Below, one piece after another: positions 54,401 to 63,030 of a stretch of DNA of 64,000 nt. Position numbers and translations under genes: made by a program. Position 1 is the stretch's first letter; every line of letters starts with the position of its first letter. The notes beneath the pieces were generated by a model. That model saw only the letters and a list, made by a program, of their open reading frames with translations, did no database searches and had not been told where the DNA came from. Source of the stretch: Micropterix aruncella (lineage: Eukaryota > Arthropoda > Insecta > Lepidoptera > Micropterigidae); NCBI GenBank assembly GCA_944548615.1, contig OX155963.1:17760075-17824074 (forward strand). Reading direction: 5' to 3'.

Positions 54401-56996
54401 CGGCGTCGTGAACAATTCGCACCTTCCCCGGCTTGGCGGCATGGCTCACCCCAAGGTGAGGGAGAAACCAAATATTTTCACGCCCCGTCAAACCGTCCGG
54501 AGGTACTTCTTCGGCGTAGCCCGCCTTTATATATTGACTCATTCTTAGGCAATATGCTTTTTCATATTCCGGGTCTTTTTCCATTTTCTTTTCCACTGAG
54601 TTCAACCTCGCGAGCGCGAGCGGTCTACTATCAGGTAGTCGTCTTCGGTCATCGTTCCATAATAAACCAGTTGTCCAAACACCGTCTTTTAGAGAAGTGG
54701 TTGCTTCCAGTAATTCTTCTGCCCTATTTACGGCCGCCGTTTTCCTTTGTTTAGTGGGCCACATTTGCTCTAGATTAATATTTTCTTCTAGCAAAGCGTT
54801 TAGTAACGAATCCTCGCTGTTTCCATTAATGCAGAAATTATAAACCGTCTCTTTCGGGCTATTAAACGAACTTCCCCCGATCGGTACCCAACCTAACTTT
54901 GTTTGTGATAGGTGTAACTCGTTGTTTATGCGCGAAACATTACGCGAAACCATCAGGTCTCCGCAGTCCGCTCCTAGTAATAATTTCGGTTGCACGCCGA
55001 TCAGCTGTTTTGCCTCGTACGCGGCAACGACCGCCCGCCGTGTTCCTTTGCCTGAAAAACACTTTAACGTCGGAAGGTCCAAATTTTTCACGCTATATCC
55101 TCTCACCTCAAAAGGCCGATTACTCAATGCGCCCTTAATTGTAAAGTTTACAGCCTCTGCATCTTGCGTAGTGACTCTCATCCCTTTCACTCCGGCAACT
55201 TCTATCGAGCTTCTCAAACCCCCGATTCCTAATTCTTTTGCTATTTCCTGATCTAATAGCGTGATCGTGGAGCCGCTATCAAGAAGGGCGTATATACTCT
55301 TCTCCCCGCAAGGTCCTATTATTTTAATAGGTAATACTTGTAAAAGTACTCCGTTATAAGCTACGGTATTTGCGACAATATCCCGTTGCCCGTCTGCATT
55401 TACCGTACTTCCGTTGTCGTTCGTCGCCTCTGCGCTGCCCGTCAACAGAAAGTGAAACTTGTTTTTTGGATATTTTTTATACAGCGGGCAATTATGGCGG
55501 CTATGCGCGGTCGCTAGACACTTAAAACATACCCTTGCTTTTTTTGCAGCGTCCCAGCGTTCGGTAAGTGAAAGTGCTTTCAGCCCTTCGCAACGGCTGA
55601 TATAATGTTCGCCTTTACAATAAACACATTTTGGGGAGTTTTTGTTATGAACGTGCATTACGTAATTTTTTCGAGGGACCTCTTTGCCTCTCTTCTCTCG
55701 CGGTCTTTCCTCTCTCCTTCCCGAGTCCCCGGCGCTGATTCCGGCGTCTAGTGCCCTTACCGCCATCTCTTCTAGCCACCTCGCGAATTGAACTAATGCT
55801 GGGTCAGATAATCCTGATTTGTTTCTATCTCCTACCCAATGTATAACTAAGTTCCTTGGCAACTTTGATACTAATGTCGTAAGCAACTCCGGGTTACACA
55901 AATGCTCGGTTTTATCCAAAGAACGTACTGTCGCCACCAAGTTTTTTACCTGACATGCGAATCTTAAGAGTTCTTCAGCATCTAAACCTTCTCTAAGTTC
56001 TCTTATTTTCCTTATCTCGGCTAAAGTGCGTTGTAATATTACGTTCCCATTACCGAAAAGCAATTCTAATGACTTCATGATTTCTCCTACATTTTGGGGA
56101 GCCATCAATAATCCTGATACACTGTCGCGAGCCCTACCTTTAAGAGCGGTTTGTAATCTTAATAAATTCTGTTCATCACTTAATTTTAATATCTCTGTTG
56201 ATTGAAAAAATATGGATTTAAACGCTATAAAGTGTAACGGGTCTCCCGAGAAGGTTGGTAATTCTTTATTAAATTGCGGTTTTAAAGAAGCGACTGAGAT
56301 TAAGCGACTTACCCTTTCGATAAATTCTTCCCCGGTCTCCGTAGTTGCGCCAGCCTTTGAGCTGGCCGCCCCCCGTTGATCGCTCGACGTCTTCTCAGGT
56401 GCGATAAGTGCGGCGGCTCCCGCCGCCGGACTCACCGCCCTGTCTCGCCTTGCGCCTTCCGCTTGCTCCCGTTCGACCGCGCGCGCGGCGTCTCCCTCTG
56501 CCGCTCCTGCCGACGCGCGCGCTGCGGCTTCCGACGCTGCGTTTCCTCCCTCTGCCGTAGGCGTATGGTAGTCTGCCCACTGCGTCGTGCGTTCGGCTGC
56601 ATCTCCGTCTTCGGCGAGGCTCCTCTCTCTTCCCCATGCGCTACCTCCCTCAGTGCTCCCAAATGCTTCAGATACCACTTCTAGCATTCGCAGCGCGTGC
56701 TGGCTATCGGCTTCTAGCATCTCCATTTCCGCATCGATGTCCGCTTGTCCGACGGCGTGTCGCGCCTCTCGTTTCCTCCTCTCCGCCGCCTCCTGTGACC
56801 TCTGCTTTTCCAATTCTGCGTTGAGGTCAGCCTCTTCCGCCGCGCGCTGAGCTTCCATCTTCTTCTTTTCCGCTGCAACCTTAGCCCGCTGCCGTGTCAC
56901 TCTTCTCAATTCCTCTGAGGCATCTTTTATCTCCTGCATCCTATCGCTCCTTTGGCTGCTTCTCGATGCTGCATGAGATCCGTTTATAGAACTCAT
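51468..56996 (-). CDS. BEL/Pao gag-pol polyprotein
   Basis: A single open frame of 1842 codons. Residues 20-110 form a charged coiled coil, and 120-215 a low-complexity Ala/Glu/Arg-rich segment. Gag homology follows at about 225-415, and two zinc knuckles at 457-504 (CVYCKGEHYISRC, CFKCLATAHSRHNC). The aspartic protease has LLDSGST (571-577). The reverse transcriptase has DIADMF (905-910) and YMDD (982-985), and RNase H starts at about 1166 (VFCDAS). The integrase has a His/Cys zinc region (about 1475-1517), DFWGP (1550-1554), SDNG (1611-1614) and GGGWES (1658-1663), giving the D,D(60),E triad. A BEL-type C-terminal domain ends the protein. The ATG at 56996 lies 87 bases from the 5' LTR. No stop or frameshift is seen, and all catalytic residues I checked are present. 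Confidence 0.97.
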   Translation of the reverse strand: MSSINGSHAASRSSQRSDRMQEIKDASEELRRVTRQRAKVAAEKKKMEAQRAAEEADLNAELEKQRSQEAAERRKREARHAVGQADIDAEMEMLEADSQHALRMLEVVSEAFGSTEGGSAWGRERSLAEDGDAAERTTQWADYHTPTAEGGNAASEAAARASAGAAEGDAARAVEREQAEGARRDRAVSPAAGAAALIAPEKTSSDQRGAASSKAGATTETGEEFIERVSRLISVASLKPQFNKELPTFSGDPLHFIAFKSIFFQSTEILKLSDEQNLLRLQTALKGRARDSVSGLLMAPQNVGEIMKSLELLFGNGNVILQRTLAEIRKIRELREGLDAEELLRFACQVKNLVATVRSLDKTEHLCNPELLTTLVSKLPRNLVIHWVGDRNKSGLSDPALVQFARWLEEMAVRALDAGISAGDSGRREERPREKRGKEVPRKNYVMHVHNKNSPKCVYCKGEHYISRCEGLKALSLTERWDAAKKARVCFKCLATAHSRHNCPLYKKYPKNKFHFLLTGSAEATNDNGSTVNADGQRDIVANTVAYNGVLLQVLPIKIIGPCGEKSIYALLDSGSTITLLDQEIAKELGIGGLRSSIEVAGVKGMRVTTQDAEAVNFTIKGALSNRPFEVRGYSVKNLDLPTLKCFSGKGTRRAVVAAYEAKQLIGVQPKLLLGADCGDLMVSRNVSRINNELHLSQTKLGWVPIGGSSFNSPKETVYNFCINGNSEDSLLNALLEENINLEQMWPTKQRKTAAVNRAEELLEATTSLKDGVWTTGLLWNDDRRRLPDSRPLALARLNSVEKKMEKDPEYEKAYCLRMSQYIKAGYAEEVPPDGLTGRENIWFLPHLGVSHAAKPGKVRIVHDAAARVHGVSLNTQLLPGPDYFNNIVGIIGRFREHAIGFTADIADMFLRIRIKEDDSYRQLFLWRGNRKDIEPITFRMRTLIFGSRSSPASAQFVRIKNAERYRDQYPEAAAAIINNFYMDDLIHGAETAKEARKLIKEINWINEQGNFKLTGWASNDPEVLDVLQREECGNKTIALEKNELGAQRLLGLVWMPATDELAFNLRMEKLGDNLKTGIGVPTKREALRLIMSLWDPLGLLSPITLRAKVIMQSIWASGVTWDQPVPPEVLHSWRDWLKTLQMAQNVRIPRHLGTTRDPTEKRELHVFCDASKQAMCGVAYLRIERGNGEIIVSFVASKTRVGPLKGLTIPRMELTAALLGAQLADKIIKEQAIGIHEKILWTDATNVLWWIRSQSENHQQFVANRLGALDDLTQPSEWRWLDGKSNAADDATRVVTTIDMSSNSRWLNGPNFLRGRRDQWPAEIPPQPNESEKKALEFKPIAVLALRTEPTSLINVGRFSQHRRIVRTMAYVMKFCQKHKKEAELGGLDGLDIGRAELALIKESQVRCFNREMDMIKKERILSKDSRLHGLNLHVDQRGIIRISGRIDNAPGVSYDTKHPMVLDGRDLYTQLLIKRTHEETAHGGIELVLSVLRQRFWLISARATIKKLIFQCVPCTMRKSKPMTAIMGQLPAERINAHSRCFASVGVDFWGPMYVTVRRRPEKRYGLLFSCLSSRASHIELAHDLSTNSAMQAIRRFIARRGKPQIIMSDNGASFKKASVELKKAVSEINNEEIRDRLSNEQITWKFIPPVSPSHGGGWESMIKSTKRALEAVLKERAPPEEVLRTLLAEVELILNMRPISHVTDDSRDEAPLTPNHLLLGHAGGTSAMGEYEVDKVNSRRQWVQTQAMADSFWHRWKREVLPTMVQRPKWKVPQKSLEVGDLVLLLDPSMERGKWTRGRIEAIYPDKQKVVRRVDVRAGGKIYRRTIGKLVRLTTEVQK

Positions 56997-57061
56997 CTTG
57001 GATTTTTTGAGTAATTTATTTTTTTTCGAAACAGGAACTATTGTAATATCTCTTCGTCACA

Positions 57062-57079
57062 TCCGGCTCGAAGGACCAC
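57062..57079 (-). promoter_or_regulatory. tRNA primer binding site
   Basis: The minus strand reads TGGTCCTTCGAGCCGGAT, 4 bases after the 5' LTR. It is complementary to the 3' end of insect tRNA-Tyr as I remember it (CCGGCUCGAAGGACCA). It is a primer site, not a tRNA gene. Confidence 0.85.
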
Positions 57080-57083
57080 TTAT

Positions 57084-58335
57084 GGTTCGATCCGATCAGA
57101 CCTCTCGCTGAATGACCGGAACGACCATTATTTCATCTCCGCTCGTTGCGGAGAGGGCGTGATACTCCTTTGTTAATAATTAGTGGACTGTACAATAATT
57201 ACTCACGCCTTAGTTCTTATTCGATATCCTGAGTCGAAACTGCGATTTTCCCCTGGAGATGAGGAAGATGGTGATTAGGAGAGCAGGTGATTGACGAAAC
57301 CTTGCACTGAATTTTAATGTCTTTATTTGATTCAAGGTACACGTACACATCAATCTCGATACACGACTGAACACATTTCCAACATTATTGCCCAGAGTTA
57401 ATATGAATGTCTATTTTATACGAGCTAAGACAGTTTTCCGATCGGCCACCTATTTGCGGCGCTCTCAAAATCTTACTGACTGACTGACGAGTTCAGCGTC
57501 AAAATACAGCTGACCAACTCGTCTATGCCCCCTGGTCCGGGATTGGCTATACTCGGCACCGGCTAGCAACAAAAAAATACATACCACGCCCCTTCGAAGA
57601 CATGAGGGCGTGTGAAACTTAGGCTTAAATGTGTTTTCAGAAAATCTTAATATTTCAAATTCAAACATAATATGCTAGGTTCTATCAACTGTCTAAAATA
57701 ACTATAAAGATAATATCAGCTACATATAACGAGCGAGAAACGTTTTAATTTAAATTGTACAGGCAAGTTTTAACATAGACTTATTCTAGCGTTAATTTTA
57801 TTTATAAAATATGTTATATGAAGGGTCGGTCGCTTTCTCAAGTACTCGAGTGGGAGACACAATACCTTTATAGCGCTTCAATCGCATATTTTGGTTTTTG
57901 ATTATGGCCCCTTTAAAGACCACCCCAGAGCACCTACCCCTCCGCTGCCGCCAATAATTTACGGCTCTTGTTTCTAGACGGACCTTTTTTTTTTTCCTTT
58001 TTCCAGGCGGACGAGACAGTTTACCAGCTGATGTATGGCTTCCTTGGTCTATTGTTATTATGCCACTGTTAGACCCTCGGCCGTCGTAATTTCTGAACCC
58101 TCATCCCTTTCTCCGAACCCCGGCCTTGCCCCATTCGAGTATGTAATATATTAACCATATTTTAATCTCGGGGTGGCCTCCACGCCGTTTGAAGTGTCTT
58201 TATTGGACGAATTATCTGGTATTTATTTAAAATCTGTAAAATTTATTTATAGCACGACTGGCTTCCGACAGGTTAACTTATTTTTAATTTTATTTTTAAT
58301 ATCTAACTAATCGAGGAGTTTATGTAAATCATCCA
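57084..58335 (-). repeat. BEL/Pao 5' LTR
   Basis: 5' LTR in element orientation, nearly identical to the 3' LTR. Holds the promoter for the genomic transcript. Confidence 0.96.
57413..57420 (-). promoter_or_regulatory. TATA box in the 5' LTR
   Basis: TATAAAAT in element orientation. The AATAAA at 57327-57322 lies downstream, so the R region would fall between. A start site was not identified with confidence. Confidence 0.5.
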
Positions 58336-58340
58336 GTGGT

Positions 58341-58800
58341 ATTATAATGGTCTAATCACTTAAATGATCTCAGTAAAAAAAATGCAGTGCCATATTCACC
58401 ATTAGAAAGATAAGAAATTTATGCGGTTTTGAAGCCGCTAAATCCGTTTATTTTGCATATTTCCACTCCATAATAATTTATGGCCTACTGTTTTGGGGAA
58501 TGGCACCAAATTAAAAAAAAAATATCTCCTCCAAAAAGCAGTTTATATAGTGTCTCACCAAAAAGTTTTTGTAAGCCGCTATTCGTAGAATCAGGAATTA
58601 TGACTCTATTTTCTTCTTACATCTACCAAAATATAATGTACGTTCGTAGACACCTAGCAGAAGTTCCGGTGAATAGTGATTTTCATCATCACGATACGAG
58701 AAATAAATCCAATCTCCACATAAATCCACAAAGTGCGATTCAGTTTTATTCACCAAAATGTCTTTTACTATAATAAATTTCCAGAGCAAATGAAAATCCT
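58341..58800 (+). pseudogene. LINE C-terminal fragment beside the BEL insertion
   Basis: Frames in sequence give IYGLLFWGMAPN-like sequence (58478-58510), then SFCKPLFVESGIMTLFSSYI, MYVRRHLAEVPVNSDFHHHD and TRNKSNLH. This is the tail of a Jockey-group LINE, broken by at least two frameshifts. The BEL element is inserted at its upstream edge. Confidence 0.72.
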
Positions 58801-58974
58801 TGGAGAGTACCAATTTAAAAAAATCGGTTGTCACCCCAAGACTTTCCTGTCAAGTAGCCAGGAACTTAATTCATCTGAATATTAATGTCATAAATCCTAC
58901 CACAACCTCCCCCCCCCCCCCACTTAGCGCCACCCTTGTTAACCCTTGAAAATCGAAATCGACTGCAACTTCGA

Positions 58975-59260
58975 CTTTTACGACTTTTTCGACTTTCTCG
59001 ACTATTTTGACTCTTTTGCCTTGTTCAATTTGTTTAATTTATTGACTATTTCGACTTTTCCGCCTTGTTTGACTTTCAACTTTTTCGACTTTTTTGACTT
59101 TTCGACTTTTTTGACTTTTTCGACCTTATCGACTTTTTCAACTTTTCCGACTTTTCAGACTATATCGACTTTTTTATTTTTTCGACTTTTTCGACTTTAT
59201 CGACTATTATGACTTTTTTGACTTATTCGACTCTTTCGTCTTTTCGACTTTTTGACTACA
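58975..59260. repeat. TCGACTTTT minisatellite
   Basis: About 25-30 degenerate 9-10-base units (GACTTTTTC and variants). The shorter inverted counterpart is at 59580-59705. Confidence 0.9.
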
Positions 59261-59279
59261 ACTTTTCGAATTTTGTTAC

Positions 59280-59580
59280 TACTGTTGACCGTTGAAGAGT
59301 TCCCTCGTCGGGAGCCAACCCAGGGTACATGTCATGGTGAAACTTGAAAGTTGCTATCATAATTGAATTCGTCCACAACATTTTGGGTCTCTGCTGTTGA
59401 CAGTTGAGAAGTCCCCTGATCGGAAGCCAACCCAGGGTACATCAGCCATGTCATGGTGAAACTTGGAAGTTGCTATCATAATTGAATGCGTACACAAAAT
59501 TTTGGGTTTCTGCTGTTGTACCCTGGGTTGACTCCCGACGAGGGAACTCCTCAACGGTCAATAGCAGACACAAAATTAGA
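59280..59580. repeat. 112-bp repeat units, last one inverted
   Basis: 'ctgttgaccgttgaagagt' at 59282 and 'ctgttgacagttgagaag' at 59394. The complementary 'ccctgggttgactcccgacg' starts at 59519. Same family as 11700 and 36540. Confidence 0.8.
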
Positions 59581-59885
59581 AAGCGTAAAGTCGAAAAGTT
59601 GAAAAAGTCTAAAAAGTCAAACAAGGCGAAAAAGTCGAAAAAATTGGGAAAGTCAAATAAGTCGAAAAAGTCGAAAAGTCGGAAAAGTCGGAAAAGTCGA
59701 AGTCGATTTCAATTTCGAGTTCGATTTTCGAGGGTTAAAGGGTAGCGCTATGTTCGAGGGGGGGGGGAAGGGGGGGGGGGGGAGGGGGGGTTGTGGTAGG
59801 ATTTATGATATTATTATTCAGATGAATCAAGTTCCTGGCTATTTGACAGGAAGGTCTTGGGTTGACACAACCGTTTTTTTTTTAT

Positions 59886-60224
59886 TGTAAATGTTTTTTT
59901 TGAGAAAGCGCCACAATAAACGTATTTTCAACCATAAATAGACAAATTAAAGGTTTATCCTCGCAGAATCGAATCGAAAATACCATTGACGTCATAGGCA
60001 AATCCTTAAACAAGTAGGTAGAACTTAACAAGTGTAATTAATAGTACGTACCTACATTATAAAAAGGTCTGAATGGGCCATCAAATCATACCTAAATTTA
60101 ATAAATCTCTCGATTATTATGCTAATTGGTTATTCATTGTAGTCTTTGTTATTCTACTTTTCAATTTGTGAAGGCCATCGACCAATAAATGGTCGATTAT
60201 AACTCGTCAATATTATAATTTATT
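59886..60224. other. AT-rich, no gene seen
   Basis: Anonymous sequence between the palindrome and the LINE. Confidence 0.6.
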
Positions 60225-60623
60225 TTTTATTTATTTATTTATTTTTATTTATTTGTATCAAACATAATTATAAAACGCATAAAAATGGTCATAACAAGTA
60301 ATGGTGCGAAGAAACAACGGCCCACATTCACATGACCATGCTCAGCGTATACCCAACTAGGCCAAATATAGCCTGTATCTGGGCATACGACTTACTTTCT
60401 GACTTAGGTGGAGAAGCCTAACTGACGTAGGTACTCATATAGATACATATACACATACACACATACATATACATACATACACAAATATATAAATATAACG
60501 ATCTAAATATATTATAGTATTATTATTTTGCATTATATTACAATATAGTACATTTTGTTTAATATCTTATATCATATTATATAGTATAATAGTAAAGTTA
60601 TGCAGAAATATGTATAATTTTTT
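60225..60623 (-). repeat. LINE 3' UTR and (TAAA)n tail
   Basis: Follows the stop of the LINE frame on the minus strand. Contains a (TACACA)-like tract at 60445-60485 and ends in TAAA units at 60225-60255. Related 3' ends: 6700, 10981 and 41035. Confidence 0.75.
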
Positions 60624-62117
60624 TTAAGATATGACTTGCAGCAGTTCTTTCTCTGTCCTTGAACAACCTATGTCGTCAAGCCATTTTTTAATATTTTTTT
60701 TTAATAAAATGGTATTTTCTATTTCCTTTATTTTGTCATCAAGGCGGTTGAATATTTTAGGTGCTATATAGTTGAATTGTCTTTGGGCAAATGAAGAATT
60801 AACTCGGGGAACGGCATAGTTCAGACCTGCAGATGCTCTTGTAGTTCGGTGTTGCTGGCTTCGTAGTCGTTTATCTGAGGTTCGATGGAAGAACATGAGT
60901 GACTGTTTCACAAACAGCTGGCGTATGTCTAACACATTACTTTCTTTGAATAGCATGTTGGAGTCATATCGTAGGGGCCTTCTATTGATTACCCTCAACA
61001 AAAGCTTTTGGGCTTTCACTAGAGGATCCAAGACAGATTTTACACATGCTCCCCAAGCTATTATTCCGTGTACCCATAAACCCTGACACAGGGCCATATA
61101 AACCATATTTAGGGAGTTCTTAGAAAGGACGTTGCGTAATTCTCTAAAGACGAAAACTAGTTTCCGAGACCTCGAAGAGAGTTGTAATAATTGGTTATCC
61201 CAGCTCAATTTAGAGTCTATTAGGATACCCAGATACTTGACTTCGGTTTTTTCTTGGATATGGTAACAAGCGCAGGATGGTTGCCTATTACATTGGTAAG
61301 AGTGGATTGTCAATGATGGAGGAGGTGTGATGACTACAGGACGTAATCCAAACACAATGAAATTGCTTTTTGAGGCATTCAGAGTTAGGACATGTCTATC
61401 AAGCCATGCTTTCACACTGTCCAGACTATTTTGTGCCTTTACTAGTACCTCAGCCCATGTTTCTGCTTCAACGAAGATAACCGTGTCATCAGCAAAGGAG
61501 ACAATTCTTGCATTATCGCCAAGAGGCAATTCACACAAATCATTGACGTACATCAGAAAGAGAATAGGGCCAAGTACGCTGCCTTGAGGCACACCAAAGG
61601 ATATTTCGGCACTGTCACTTTCTTTGCCGTCAATCACTAAAATCTGTGACCTGTCTTTCAAATAACTTTCTATCCATTTATTCGAGCATCCCTGTATACC
61701 ATATCCAAAGAGCTTTTTTTTAAGTATCGCATGTGAAACAGTATTAAATGCTTTAGACAGATCGAGGAAAATTGCCATGGCTTTTTTCCCTTGGTCAATA
61801 CTCTTAGCTACGGATTGAGTAACGAAATTAATGGCATCATTTGTCCCTCGACCTTGTCTAAAGCCGTATTGATGATCAGAGAAAAGTCCCTCTGAGTCAA
61901 AGAATTTAACAAGCCGTGACTTAGCAATTTTTTCGATGATTTTTGAAAACACGCTAAGCAAGGAGATAGGCCGATAGTTGCTAATTTCATCACTACTACC
62001 AGACTTAAAGATTGGTATAACTTTTGCCCTCTTAAAGCATTGGGGAATAATGCCTTCAAAGAATGAATATCTACTACGGTTTCTTTTGTCTACCTTTAGG
62101 TTAGGTAATCTATACAT
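60624..62117 (-). CDS. LINE reverse transcriptase, 5'-truncated, open frame
   Basis: The 497-codon frame holds the reverse transcriptase of a Jockey/CR1-group LINE. It has NYRPISLLSVFSKIIEKI (47-64), FLDLSKAF (117-124, first catalytic Asp), GVPQGSVLGPILF (175-187) and FADDT (208-212, catalytic Asp pair), then thumb and C-terminal domains to YNYIAPKIF-like sequence. The endonuclease domain and the start of the protein are missing. The ATG at 62117 is just the first in the frame and the similarity begins a few codons later. Codons are intact throughout, so insertion is probably fairly recent. Target duplications were not found. Confidence 0.88.
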   Translation of the reverse strand: MYRLPNLKVDKRNRSRYSFFEGIIPQCFKRAKVIPIFKSGSSDEISNYRPISLLSVFSKIIEKIAKSRLVKFFDSEGLFSDHQYGFRQGRGTNDAINFVTQSVAKSIDQGKKAMAIFLDLSKAFNTVSHAILKKKLFGYGIQGCSNKWIESYLKDRSQILVIDGKESDSAEISFGVPQGSVLGPILFLMYVNDLCELPLGDNARIVSFADDTVIFVEAETWAEVLVKAQNSLDSVKAWLDRHVLTLNASKSNFIVFGLRPVVITPPPSLTIHSYQCNRQPSCACYHIQEKTEVKYLGILIDSKLSWDNQLLQLSSRSRKLVFVFRELRNVLSKNSLNMVYMALCQGLWVHGIIAWGACVKSVLDPLVKAQKLLLRVINRRPLRYDSNMLFKESNVLDIRQLFVKQSLMFFHRTSDKRLRSQQHRTTRASAGLNYAVPRVNSSFAQRQFNYIAPKIFNRLDDKIKEIENTILLKKNIKKWLDDIGCSRTEKELLQVIS

Positions 62118-62265
62118 TTGAATCTATTTTTTTTAATTAAAAGCCATTTTAACACTCATTTTTGCTACCGATAGATCGGTCCAACTTTGTGCATTCTGTG
62201 TTTTAGTAAAAAGAACAATAAAAAATGGGAAATTTAAAATTTGCAATATTGTATTCCCTTTCTAG

Positions 62266-62640
62266 AGTGTAATGTGTTCAGGTTCAACCATGTATGTTTT
62301 CCGTTTCTTTATTCCACCATAACTTCTAAACGCTTAAACCGATTTCGAATTGTGAAGTATTGTTAGAATCGTTATGTCATCCCAAGTGTCATAGGGTATC
62401 TTACTGTCCATATATCAAGTAATTAGTTGTCTAAATGTCCAAATGTCAATCAATTAACATATATAACGTGTTTAGTGTCAAATGAAAGGTCTGATTGAGT
62501 GCATTGAGTACTCGGAAAATTACATGTATATGAGTATATGGATAAATACATAAACCACAAATATTTCATTAAAAAACAGTACTAAAAATAATTATAAAGA
62601 CAGCAGTTCACTTTCTGTAACGGCAGTCGTATTTTTTTTT
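62266..62640 (-). repeat. Interspersed repeat R1, copy 7
   Basis: 'gagtgtaatgtgttcaggtt' to 'gtaacggcagtcgtattttt'. Its uninterrupted middle (62550-62600) is one of the empty-site references for the Helitron at 14919. Confidence 0.8.
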
Positions 62641-63030
62641 CTTTTTAATAATATATAAACTTGTTTAAAGTCATTTTTTTTTCGAAGAATTGTTATTTAC
62701 CTGAGTCTTACCTTCTTTCTTGATGATTTATTTTGATTATCTATCTTGCTTTAAAAATGTGTAATCTCACAAAAAAGTCTAGCTTCTTCAAACCGGCGAT
62801 GATGCAGACCACACCGTATACGAGTAGCCTGAAGGTGAAATAAAAACACCTGGGAATATTCGGAAAGGATACACTTCAAATTTTCGAATGTTGTAATTTG
62901 TAGTACCATCCTAACAAAAGATAGACCGGCTAGGTGTGAGTTTAACTCGCTCGCCGAGGGTTCCGTACTTTGCGAAAGGGGATATTGCTGTGAAACATGT
63001 TCACGCAATTGAACTACAGAAGGAGTTTTA
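62641..63030. other. No gene; degenerate dispersed repeat
   Basis: 62922-62990 ('tagaccggctaggtgtgagt', 'gagggttccgtactttg') resembles the widespread lepidopteran '..ccggccaagtgcgagtc..gggttccgtac' repeat. Other sequence unassigned. Confidence 0.45.

Larger units (their letters stand above)
50098..58335 (-). mobile_element. Complete BEL/Pao LTR retrotransposon
   Basis: An 8238-bp element flanked by the exact 5-bp duplication GTGGT (50093-50097 and 58336-58340). LTRs of 1253 and 1252 bp begin TGGTTCGATCC and end AAATCATCCA; by eye they differ by one base in the CCGGAACGAC/CCGGACGAC region. Order on the minus strand: 5' LTR, tRNA primer site, one gag-pol frame, polypurine tract, 3' LTR. All parts for transposition appear present and the frame is unbroken, which points to a recent insertion. 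Confidence 0.97.
58822..59885. repeat. Large imperfect palindrome with minisatellite arms
   Basis: Left arm 58822-59330, right arm 59513-59885, inverted. Each arm holds, from outside in: an R2 fragment ('aaccctgaagac'-type 'ggttgt..caccccaag'), 'ataaatcctaccacaacc', a C-run (G-run on the right), 'tagcgc.ac', 'aaccct.gaaaatcga', an array of TCGACTTTT-like 9-mers, and the 'gttgaccgttga' repeat. The left array (58975-59260) is longer than the right (59580-59705). The centre has a further 112-bp repeat. Lysine/serine- or phenylalanine-rich frames in the arms are artefacts. Confidence 0.88.

Noticed and set aside
54368..56850. Plus-strand frames of 60-128 codons inside the BEL element
   Set aside because: Antisense shadows of the gag-pol frame; the alanine/arginine-rich part leaves opposite frames open by composition.
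57062..57079. tRNA-like 18-mer
   Set aside because: Only the 3' end of a tRNA is matched, next to an LTR; it is the primer binding site, not a gene.
50480..57668. Identical 67-codon frames at 50480-50683 and 57465-57668
   Set aside because: They are identical because they lie in the two LTRs. No known protein features.
58946..59745. Phe-rich and Lys/Ser-rich frames of 87-88 codons
   Set aside because: They translate the TCGACTTTT minisatellite and its inverted copy.
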